Origin: Argyresthia goedartella
Taxonomy: Eukaryota; Arthropoda; Insecta; Lepidoptera; Argyresthiidae
Direction of reading: 5' to 3'
NCBI GenBank assembly: GCA_949825045.1
Contig: OX463815.1
Location: 17,539,231 to 17,603,230 of the forward strand
Length of the DNA stretch: 64,000 nucleotides
The notes below the pieces were generated by a model, which saw only the letters and a program-made list of their open reading frames with translations, was not told the DNA's origin and ran no database searches. A program made the position numbers and the translations under genes. The stretch's first letter is position 1, and every line of letters starts with the position of its first letter. Of this stretch, positions 45,601 to 57,600 are shown one piece after another.

Positions 45601-48600
45601 CCAGCTTCAAGGAGGCTGAGATCGCCGCCGCCAAGAAAGTGCTGCATGAGACCGCCATCACCACCGTGCGCCTCGTCGGGCGGAGGGGTGCTGCGAGCGG
45701 GAAGAAGGATCTCCAGGACATCTCCCGGGTGTTCAAGGAGACCGAACCCGATGACGTCCCGACCTACGTGGCCCGCGACCTCAACAAGCTGCCGCCGGTG
45801 ACATTCGACCACGTCGATGTCACCCGGCTGCTGAAGGATATCGTGCGGCTCCAGGGTGACGTCACGGAAATTCGAAGCAAGTTGGAGGCTTCGGAGGGCA
45901 TCTGCGCTGACCTTAAACGTGAGTTGTCAGTATTGCGTCATGCTCATACCTCGCTGCCGACGCAGCGAATAGCCGACGCGCGTGCCGTCAACGCGACGGT
46001 CAGCAAAAATGCCCAACAAGCGACTGACCTAGTTACGCGGGTTGCTAAGCCCGCGTTGACGAATACCGCACCGCTTCGTGACGTCACGAAGCCAATTCGA
46101 CCAGCACCTGATGCGGTCTCTTCTGGTCCATCCAAAACACCGGAACCCCAGAAGGACACGTATGCTGCTGTGTCCCGCCGTGGCCGCCGCCGCCGCCCGC
46201 GCCCAGCACCGCCCGCCGCCGAACAACAGAAGCTGCAGGCTGCGCCGCGCGCACCGCTGACCAGGCCCGCCCGTGGCCCGCCGAATGCGACCGTTGATGG
46301 AGACGGATTTATCCTGGCCCAAAACAGGAAACGCCGCTCCAGACGCAGCCGCAATCAGCGTGGCACCGCCCCCGCCGCCGAGTGCAGCCTCAAAGCTGCC
46401 GCTCCCACGTCGCAGATATACCTTTCCAGGCTCGACGTGAATATGACCAAAGAGGACATTAAGCGTCACATCCAGGAAAGGATAAAGAAAGTCCAGGTTC
46501 CGCCGTGCAGTCAGAAGACGATGACGCTGCAGATAAGTCCTTTAGAGTCAGAAAGACCAAAGGACTTCCTGTCGTTTAAACTTCGGTTGCCGGCCGAACT
46601 CAAGAAGATGTTCCTGGCCAAGGACTACTGGCCGGAAGGCATCGTATACAGACGCTATAGGGAGGCGAGACCGACGAGGAAAAAAATCCCTAGCTAGGCT
46701 TAAGTTAAGTTAAGTTAAGTTAGTTTAGGTTCATGAAATGTATCTCTAGTTTTTTAAGGTATTTGTCAATATGGGTTTTTATACCTGAAATAAAAAGATT
46801 TATTATTATTATTAATATATATGCACATATACCTGCAAATATAGTTTATATATTATAATGGTATATGTAGTATACACGCGCAGACGGCACTCTGCTCCGG
46901 GCCCTGGTCGTGTGCGGTAGTGCTGTGCGTTGGTGTACGATATCTCCGTAAATAGAATATCTGTGTATTATTACAACCTTTATGTCTTCTACAAGTGGCG
47001 ACAGAGGAAAACGTAAGTTAAAACACTATAAACAAATTTTGGTGGAAGGAAAGACAAAGGGTGAAGTACCCAACAAGTTGTGAAAAACATGTTTGTTATC
47101 ATTATCAATTATCGAGAAACAGTTCTTAGTGGACGCAGTGTTGACAGTCAAATACCTAAGTACAATGTACGTACAATGCATGCAGTAAATTTCCTTGATA
47201 GCACAAGTTAAATGTAAACAAAGTGTTGCTAAAATTTACCGATAAAACAACCTACTTAACTATGTGTTATTGTGTGACATGTTTTTGTGATCTAATAACT
47301 CTCAATAAATGTAGCCCGTGCCCCTCGGTGGGACATTCGTAGGCTAAATTTACGTATAACGTACGTAGGTTAGGTACCTACTTACAAAGACAAGTCAGTA
47401 AGTCAGTCAGTCATTGAAAATGGGTGCCCCAAATAATAGGTGTTTAGTTTTATCTGAAGATATTTAATTCGGTTTGTACAAGGTATTCGCAGCTCGGGCT
47501 CTAATGCGAGAATGGGGTTAAATCGAGTTGAACGGAATTTATAAGATATGGTTAATTAGCGCCATCTAGCCTTTATTAGTCGAACCACCTCTAAAGGTAT
47601 TGATTTAGGGTATAGTTGTGGGTGAGGTGGTTCGTACTATGGAAGACTAGATGGCGCTGTACATTGATGCTATGATGTCATTTTGACATACTCCAGAGCG
47701 CCTAAACTCTACTAGGTATACAAATATAACTGTAATTTATGAATGTGACTAGCTAATTTATTAATAGATTTATGTATACTCCTAGCGTTCTGTTTTAGTT
47801 ACCTACCTAGAAAGATTCTAGATCTTATGAAGAAAACACAAGAGAAGTATTTTTTTATTAAGTAGGCAGTAGTTAATTAGGTTACATTTCACTTGTTTGT
47901 GTAATAAAGTGATTAATTAATTATATAGTCCCTGTCTACCTACACTGATTACTTAGAACTAATAGTCGGTATCTGACAGAGAAATAGGTAAGGGGCAAAT
48001 ATTATTGAAGGCTCGTTTGATAAGGCCTTTTGTTGTTTGGATGACGGCGACCCTCGTTTCGCCATCTTGACCGTCTTGTGTCTTCGCGATGCGTCCCAAC
48101 TTCCACTGGCAGGGTGGTAAGCGATCGTCCTTCACCAGCACGATTGAGCCGACGGTGAGGTTAGGTCCCTTTGTGCTCCTCCACTTGCACCTCTGCTGTA
48201 GGAGACCCAGGTACTCTCGAGACCACCGCTTCCAGAAGTCCTGTTGTATCTGTTGGAGTTGTTGGAAGTGATTTAACTTATTCCTTGATACATCTTGGTA
48301 TTCGTAGTCCGCCAGAGACGTGTACGATCTACCGATCAGAAAGTGAGCTGGCGTAAGAATGGGAAAATCATCATTATTAGCATTAGGTATGGGACACAAT
48401 GGGCGCGAGTTTAATATTGCCTCAATTTGAGTAAGAACCGTAGAGAATTCTTCAAATGTTAATAAGGCTTGACTTAATACCCTCTTAAGATGAAGCTTAC
48501 AGCTGCCAATTGCAGCTTCATGTAGGCCGCCTAGATGCGGGCTGTAGGGGGGTAAGAATTTCCAGGAAATACCTTCGTTTGCAAGGAAGTTGGTAAGTTC

Positions 48601-51600
48601 GCTAAAATTTTCGTTTAGGTATCTGTATAGTTCTACTAAATCATTATTTGCTCCACGGAATGTGGTCGAGTTGTCACTTACCATTTGACTTGGTTTACCT
48701 CTTCTGCATATGAATCGCCGGAAGGCGGCAATAAAGGCTTGTGATTCTAAACCTGAAACCAACTCAATGTGAACTGCCCTTGTCGATGAGCAAACAAACA
48801 TAGCTATCCAACATTTGTAAGACTTGAAACCACGCCCCCTTCTATCTCGAATTGAATAGGGCCCAGCATAATCACAAAATGTTGTGTGGAATGGCGGTGA
48901 AGGAGTAGTTCTTATTGTAGGTAGTTGACCCATAATGGGTACGTGTATGAGTGGTTTTGCTTTGAAACATGTAACGCATTTGTGTACAATTTTGTTAGCC
49001 AGACCTTTTCCATTTAATGGCCAGTACTGCTCTCTCATGCATGCTAGCAGTAGCTGTGGACCACAATGGGAGAGTTTGATATGCATGTTTCTCATTATAG
49101 TTTCAGTGAGTATGTGTTTTGGATGCAAAATTATAGGATGTTTTTTAGTTTCGGGAATGTTTGATAGGTTTAACCTTCCTCCAACTTTCAACAGGCCATC
49201 TTCAAAAAACGGGTTAAGGCATTTAATATTTGATGACGTTGGTATTGATTTATTCTGACTTAAAAGTTTGTATTCAATAGGTAGTGATGTTATTTGTGCG
49301 CGCATAATTAGTTTATGCATCGAATCATTTAATTCTTGAACGGACAGCGGTCCGCTTATTTTATTACAAGGATTTTGTAGGTTATTGATGAATCGCAGAG
49401 TATAGGCAAACACTCGCGATAATTTTTTGTCGTTTGAATATTTATGAAACAATTTATCTATGAAATTATTCTCGATGTTTGTTGGGTTAACTAAGGATAT
49501 AGTTTGTTCTGTGTCCTTTGTTTGTATTTGTGTGTTAGTTTGATTGTGCAGAGGCCACTGCGCCGTTTGACCAGATAGCCAGGCGGGACCCGACCACCAC
49601 AGATTGCTTTTTCTTAATATATGAGGTTGAATTCCTCTCGATATAATGTCAGCTGGATTTTCAGCCGAACACACCCAATGCCAGTCTTCGATCTTGGTTA
49701 ATCTCTGAATTTCCGCTACTCTGTTACTGATGAAAGTACCTAGTTTAGGTGGCGGTGTTTTTATCCACGCCAATACCACCTGTGAGTCAGACCATAGGTA
49801 TATTTTACTGACTCGTTTGGCAAGGTTATTGCCTTGTGATTCCATTACTTGTGATAACAATACCGCTGCGCGTAATTCTAAGCGGGGTATTGTTTCCTCT
49901 CTAGCAATTCTAGACTTTGTGCATAACAAATGCACCTGTATATTACCTAAATTATCAATGGAACGTAAATAAATTGCAATTCCGTAACATGTTTTTGAAC
50001 TATCTGCAAACCCATGCAGTTCTAGTGTTACGTAATTGTTTATGATTGTGCGTCTCGGTATGGATAGATTGTTTAAAGAAAATAGACTCCTATAGTAAGA
50101 TATCCATTCTCTTGTTAAGGCGGGCGATAGGGTTTCGTCCCATGAAGTTTTATCCTGCCATAGTTTTTTAATAAAACATTTAGCTGTCACTAAAACGGGA
50201 CTAATTAAGCCCGTAGGATCATAGATAGCTGAAATTATAGACAGGACCTTTCTTTTCGTAAGTCGATCTGGCATTGGTTGTTCTTTGAATGAGAATTGTA
50301 AACAATCTGTGTGGCTGCACCATGTGATACCTAATAGTTTGTGTGTGTTATTTCCGCTCTCGGTCGGATTTGTTGAGTCGGTGTTACATACCTTTTTTAA
50401 TATGGTTTTTGAGTTCGACTTCCATTTTCGTAGATTGAAGCAGGCTGTACGCAGGATGGCCGCTACTTGCGTTGCTGTCTCGATTAGCGCTGCTTCGTCG
50501 TCGCCTCCATAGATCCAGTCATCGTAGTAGAATGAACCTTTTATTGCTTCGGCTGCTGTAGGGTATTTACCTTCGAATTCGGTTGCTAGCTGCAGTAGGC
50601 ATCTCGTGGCTATGTAGGGGGCCGCCTTCAAGCCAAAACTGAGAGTAGTTAATGTGTAGGTACGTAGAGGATCGGTTGAGTTTTCCCTCCATAGTATATT
50701 TTGTAGGTTTTGTTGTGATTGATCAATATTGACCTGGCAAAACATTTTCTGTATATCTGCATTTACTACAAATTTGTAAGTTCTAAATCTTACTAGTATA
50801 TTGATTAGGCTATCTTGAAATATCGTACCCTTATATTGAATATCGTTAAGCGATTTTCCAGTGTCTGTTGGACATGATGCGTCAAAGACAACCCTCACTG
50901 GGGTTGATAATTTTTCGATATTAATTACCGCGTGATGCGGTAAGTAGACTTGGGGTCCTACATTGGAGTATTCCATCTCTTTCATGCGGCCCGCTTGTTG
51001 GAAATCTCTCATGAATTGGACGTATTGTTTTTTATATTCTGAATTTTTACTAAATTTGTTTTCTAATGACAGAAATCTCTTATAGGCAATGTGTCTTGAT
51101 CTACCTAAACTTGAAGCAGGTTCTTTTAGAGGTATTTTTACGACAAACTTTCCCTCAGAATCTCGATTATGCGTCATAAAGACACTTTCGCACTCCGTGA
51201 TATCATCATTGGAAGTGTGGAATTTTCCTCAGTTTCGAAAATGCTTCTCATTTGTTGTTGAATGAAATGACATCTAGTTTGCTGGCGTACTGGCCCCGTC
51301 GTCGAGCCAGTCACGATCCAGCCCAATTTGGTTTTTTGCAAAGTCGGTAAGTTAGTTCCTAATTCGTGTCGGTTTACGCACAATAGGTCATAGAATTTTT
51401 CGGCGCCCAGTATCATGTCGATTTCGCCGGCTGAATTGAATCCATCATCAGCCAGTCGGAATCGTTTAGGTATGATAAGATTTCCTATATCATAGTTAGG
51501 TAGGTTGCAGATTGTAGGTACAATATAGCAAGATAGATCCACAGAAAATGGTTCGGTTCTAGAGTGAATAATAACGTTACAATAGTGTTTAACGTTTATT

Positions 51601-54600
51601 ATTGTGTTGCTGATACCCATGACATCGGTATCTGTGTTGTGTACAGGTAGGTTTAGTTTTTTGTGTGCCCTTTCTGTTATGTAGCACGATTGCGAGCCGG
51701 AATCCAATAGGATTCTCATGCTTTGTTGTTTGTTTTCGTGATCGGTTATGTTTACTACAGCTGTAGATAAGAAAACATGCTTGTTTTGCATCGGCTGTGA
51801 ACAAGCATTGTCATTTGACGTGTTGATTTGCTTAATATGCAAGTTTATAGATTGATTTTCGGATGTAGATTGTTGTTGTGGGGTGTATAGCGTCATAGGA
51901 CGAGATACGCTCGGTTGTGTAGGTAATCGCTCGGGATTATAGGTAGGACGAGATGTGTTCGGTTGTGTAGGTAATCGCTCGGGATTATAAATAGATTGCT
52001 CGTTCGCTGGAGTAGGTATAGTAGGTATGTGTAACAAAGTATGATGTTTACCTGAACACTTGGTACACTTGCTGGCTCGGCAGTTCGGCACCGCGTGATT
52101 CGATCTCAGGCAGTTAGTGCAGAGTCGTAACCTCTTCGCAGCTCGGCTGCGAGCTATAGGGCTAAGGGCTAGGAACTGTGTACACTGATTTAGGTGGTGG
52201 GTGCCCTTGCAAAAAGGGCAGTGATTATGCTGGGTAGTAGGTGGTTTTGTTACCTTGTTAGCTTCCGGATTGTTGCGGGACGTGGTTATCATCGCCTTTT
52301 CAGTTGTATTACTCGAATTCCGGTTTGTATTTTCAACAGCTTGGTTGCTGTTCATCGACTCCAAAAGGTCAGCTCGGGACCTCAAAAAAGTCTTGAAATC
52401 CTGTAATGTAGGAAGTTCACGTGAGTTGGATTTTTCTTCCCATTTTAGTTGTAGTGACTTTTCTAGCTTGCTAGATAAAAAGAAAATTATCAATATATCC
52501 CAGTTTTCGGTTGCTATATTTAAGCTTCTTAGGGTTCTAAGGTGTTTCGATATGTTATCACCCATGCCCCTTAGTGCCATTGGATTCGATTGTACGCTAT
52601 CGATGCCGAAAAGCGCTCGCAAATGATTGTAGACCAATACTTTTGGGTTATTATAGCGTTCGCAAAGTAATTGCCATGCTATGCTGTACCCTTACTCCGA
52701 ATATTCCAGCGCTCCTATAACTTCCAAAGCACTGCCCTTTAGACAACTTCTCAAATATTTATATTTTTGTATGGGCTTCAGGTTACCCTGATTTATAAGT
52801 GCGTCGAAAGTATCTCGGAATTCGATCCACTGTGTAATGTCTCCATTAAATGAGGGTAGGCTAATATCTGGGTACCTAATGGAATCGCTAGCATCTGAGC
52901 TATGTTTGCAATGATGTGTAGGTTCTTGTAAGTCGGTCTGGTCTGTCGCTTTTTGATTTAAAGTGCCTTTGGCTTTAGCTATGTATTGATAACACTGAGA
53001 TTCGAAGGAGTCTCTTTCGAGTAACTGCTTGTCAATATCTGAGCAGAGGGTTTCGATATTACTTTGTATTTTATCAAACTGTAAAAACTCGAGTTGCATT
53101 TTGTCTGTGCGCAGCCCAAGCTCGATTATTTGTTCGGCAGTCATCGTTTCGGGTTTTATGGATGCTATAAATTTGACAAATAGGGTCATTTTCCCCTTTA
53201 TAATCCCTCGCTTTCTTATTAGTTCTGATATGCTCTCAGGTTTAGATTTCTCTACGGTTGCCACGTCGTTATTGGGCATTTTAGTTAATGGGAATATTTA
53301 GATAGATAGATATAGATAGATATTGTTTGATAGGTAGATTAACGACGAATTTCCTCAGAGTCTCGTTTGTGCGTCATACAGACACTATCGCGTTCCTTGA
53401 TATCATCATATGGAAATGTCGAAATTTACCAATAATTTACCTACTAATAACGGTGTATAGATAAAATAAATGGGGGGGAAATTTTGTGCCAACTCACGTG
53501 ATCGGTAGATACTTATGTTTTTATGTCTCTCGTCTCTGGCGCGCCTTTCGTCCAACAGCAGGGGCGGCTCCTCGGCTTCCGACGGGTCTCGAGTCCAGTC
53601 TCGGCTGGACGCTCCACCGGGCTTCGGATATGCTGCTCCTTGTACGTCCGTTGGGTTTCGGCTGCTCGGTGATTTGATTCTCGGCTGATGGTCTTCAGAT
53701 GTTGGGGGGCACACGCGGGACGCACGTGGTGATGTCTTAGTGTGTTTTCCTGGGGTTTCGCCTTGCAGGATCACTTTCTTCGACGCCTCGTGGTCGCCTT
53801 TACTTGTTCTAATGCAGGAACGAATTTCAGACGGCTGTTGAAACGAATACGCGGCAATAACGCGGCAATACGCAAGATGGCTGCGACCATGTGCTCGCGC
53901 CTTTGTCCTTGTCGCGGGCGGCGCGGCGGCGTATTTGCAGGTTTCTTCCGTCCAATTTCTTCACTGCGTTATTTCGAACGTCGGGGTCACCATGAAAATG
54001 GGTGCCCCAAATAATAGGTGATTAGGTTTTTATCTGAAGATATTTAATTCGGTTTGTACAAGGTATTCGCAGCTCGGGCTCTAATGCGAGAATGGGGTTA
54101 AATCGAGTTGAACGGAATTTATAAGATATGGTTAATTAGCGCCATCTAGCCTTTATTAGTCGAACCACCTCTAAAGGTATTGATTTAGGGTATAGTTGTG
54201 GGTGAGGTGGTTCGTACTATGGAAGACTAGATGGCGCTGTACATTGATGCTATGATGTCATTTTGACAGTCATAGATCTATGATGGTTAGACTAGGCACC
54301 AGGGATTGTTGTTGACAATTAGTTAATAATTCTAGGAATGCTGACTAGATTCCTACCTAACGCAATCTCAGAAATCCCTAGTCTTACTAGGTTGACACCT
54401 TAGGAGTGTGTTATTGTGGCAATAAGCTCGAATAGTGCGTGAGTCACTACGGGTTATTATTTTATTTAATTTCATTCGCTAGTCGAGCGCTGTGATAGAT
54501 AATTTCAATGTAGAATATTTATTCATGTCTACCTACAGTTATACTTGCCTCCGAGAGAGTTGCGTATTTACTTCAGGGTAGGTACCTACGTGGGATTTGA

Positions 54601-57600
54601 CTTTGAACATTGTGATGATACGAGTTGCTAATACCTGTTTCTCATAATAAGGCCATTCATTGTAGAAGGGCTAAAATACGAATTGACAGGTAATTAAACG
54701 CCAATCAATAAACAATTTATTTGGCAAGTGAATGTTATCATAACATGATTACTACTATTGAGAGTCAGGCAACACCTACTGTTTATTCAGTAAACAACTT
54801 GACTACAGGCAAATAGAAACAAGGGCCATGCATATCCAGCTGCTTGACAGCAAATAGCTAGGCCACAGGGTTATAATAATTATCAAGGGCCATGCAAAAA
54901 TCACTGGTTTCAGTGAAAAGCTAGGCCACTGGCATAAAATACATATAAATAGGGCCATGCATTACCCACTGATTCTACAGTGACAGCCAGGCCACTGGTA
55001 AAGGATAACTGGTAATGTATTTACAGGTCGTCCCAATGGCTCAAAACCAAGGGCTGGCGAGCCTAGAAAGCTTCAACTGTGAAGGGGAACCAACTTCCAT
55101 AGGAGCACGATGGGAGCGATGGAAGCGAGGTTTAGAAATATATCTACTAGCCCTAAACATCACTGACTCTGCAAAAAAGAGGGCAACATTGTTGCATGTT
55201 GGAGGACTAACACTGCAGGATGTATACTATAATATCCCGGGAGCACATGTAGAACCTGCTGCAGATGTAGATGTGTATACGACAGCTATAACAAAATTAG
55301 ATGAATTTTTCCTGCCTAAACAAAGCAAAATCTATGAACGTCATATCTTTCGGCTTATTAAGCAGGAAGAGAATGAACGATTCGAAGCTTTTCTACTGCG
55401 GCTTCGAACTCAGGCGGATAAATGTAAATTCGCCGATAAAGAAGAAAGTCTCATAGATCAAATCACCGAGAAATGTCGTTCTTCAGATCTTAAGAAGAAA
55501 ATTTTGGGGATTGGAGATGAGGTCACATTGGACAAAATAGTTACCTTAGCAAATACATTGGAAGTTGTGAGTAGGCAGTTAGAGGTGCTCGAAGGGAAGT
55601 CTAATGAAAACAAAGACAAAACAGAAGTTAATAAACTGTTTAATTCAAAAAAATCAGCGACACGGTTTACACAAAAAACGAGGTGTAGTAGGTGCGGTAG
55701 TAACGCACATCTTTCAAATGACAAATCGTGTCCAGCTTCGTCGAAAAAATGTTTGAAATGTGGATTTTTCGGCCATTATCAAGACTATTGCAGGACTACA
55801 CAGAAAAGACGACTCATGGGGACAAAATCAAACATTAAAGCAAAGAAGTTTAAAGAAGATAATGATCAGTCTAAGAAAGAAGAAGTGGACTATATCTTTC
55901 ACATTGACGAAGATACTACGGTGAACTGCAAAGTAGGTGGCGTGGAAATTAAGATGCTGATCGATTCTGGAAGCAAATGCAATGTTGTTGACGACAAAAC
56001 GTGGCGCTACCTAAAAGAGCATAAAGTACGGGTTACTAGCCAGAACAAACATCCAGATAAAGTACTTTACTCTTATGGCAGCAAAGAACCCTTAACCATA
56101 ATAGGTTCCTTTGAGACTAGCATATCTGTAAATGGAGGAGAGCAGACTGCGACGTTTTACGTTATACAAAATGGTACCCGCAATTTGTTAGGAAAGAACA
56201 CTGCAATAGCACTGGGAGTGCTTCAGATTGGACTTCAGATCAACAATGTTGACAACAAACCAACGTTCCCGAAATTCAAGGATATCACAATACAAATACC
56301 CATTGATAAATCTGTAAAACCCGTAATTCAACCATACCGGCGGATCCCAATACCATTGGAAGAAAAGGTGAACGCAAAGTTAGAAGAATTAAGGAAAGCT
56401 GACATTATTGAAGAAGTGCAGGGACCCTCACCATGGGTGTCATCGATGGTGCCGGTACTGAAAGAAAATGGTGATGTACGTATTTGTTTAGATATGAGGC
56501 GAGCTAACGAGGCTATCGTAAGAGAAAATCATCCTCTCCCAACTATGGACCAGTTGTTACCACATTTTCGAGACGCCAAAGTTTTCTCTAAATTAGACAT
56601 AAAAAATGCTTTTCATCAGGTCGAAATTGATCCCGAATGTAGGTATATAACAACTTTTAGTACAAGCAAGGGGTTATTTAGATACAAAAGATTATTATTT
56701 GGCGTATCGTGCGCACCTGAAATGTTTCAGAAAATCGTAGAAAAAATGATACTCGGTTGTGAAGGAACAGCAAACTTTATTGATGACATAATAATTTACG
56801 GGACTACTGAGCAAGAACATGACCACAGACTCAACAAAGTTATTGCAGTATTGAAACAAAATGACGTCTTATTAAATGAATCCAAATGTATACTCAAAAC
56901 AAATAAAATTGAGTTTCTGGGTCATGAACTCTCAGAAAAAGGCATAAAACCGCTTGACAGATATGTCAAAACAATACAGTCTAGTCGAAAACCCTGCACA
57001 ATTGACGAAATTCAGAGTTTCTTAGGTCTGGTTAATTTCGTAGGTAAGTGGATCCCTAATTTAGCCACGTTAACTGATCCTTTAAGAGAGTTGCTACGGT
57101 TAGGACTGGGCAAAAGCTCAAATATTGATAAATATTGGAGTCGAAAACAAGATGAAGCTTTCAGCAAGTTAAAAGATTCTTTGTCTAGTATTCAAACTTT
57201 GGGGTACTACAATCCGGCTGATAAAACGCAGGTTATTGCAGACGCTTCTCCGGTAGGACTAGGAGCGTGCCTCATACAGATCGATAAACATGGTCCTAGG
57301 GTGATAGCTTATGGTAACAAGAGTCTCACCGACTGCGAAAAACGTTACTGTCAGACGGAGAAGGAGGCTTTAGCTCTAGTGTGGGCCGTTGAGCATTTTA
57401 GAGTTTATCTGTTTGGGAAACAATTCGAGTTGATAAGCGATCATAAACCACTAGAGACTATCTTTGGACCGAAGTCTAAGCCGTGTGCAAGGATTGAAAG
57501 GTGGGTCCTAAGACTGCAGGCGTATAAATATAAAATAATTTATCGGCCGGGTAAGTCAAATATAGCAGATCCACTGTCGAGGTTGTGTTCTTCTGAGGCA

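Larger units (their letters stand above)
47410..54273 (-). mobile_element. BEL/Pao retrotransposon (BEL 2) inserted in the gypsy leader
   Basis: Minus-strand element 47415-54268 (6.85 kb) with LTRs at 47415-47688 (274 bp) and 53993-54268 (276 bp). They differ by one substitution and two 1-base indels near the U5 end. A perfect 5-bp duplication GTCAT lies at 47410-47414 and 54269-54273. The primer site TGGTGACCCCGAC follows the 5' LTR. Coding order is gag, protease, RT, RNase H, integrase. It has an in-frame stop in gag and a frame change before RT, so it is nearly but not fully intact. It is younger than the gypsy host element. Confidence 0.95.

Noticed and set aside
45944..46469. Minus-strand frames opposite the ORF1-like protein
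   Set aside because: Antisense shadows of the Arg/Pro-rich, GC-rich segment of the plus-strand frame.
53406..54014. Short frames in the BEL leader
   Set aside because: They lie between the 5' LTR and gag and match no gag or accessory protein; treated as untranslated leader.
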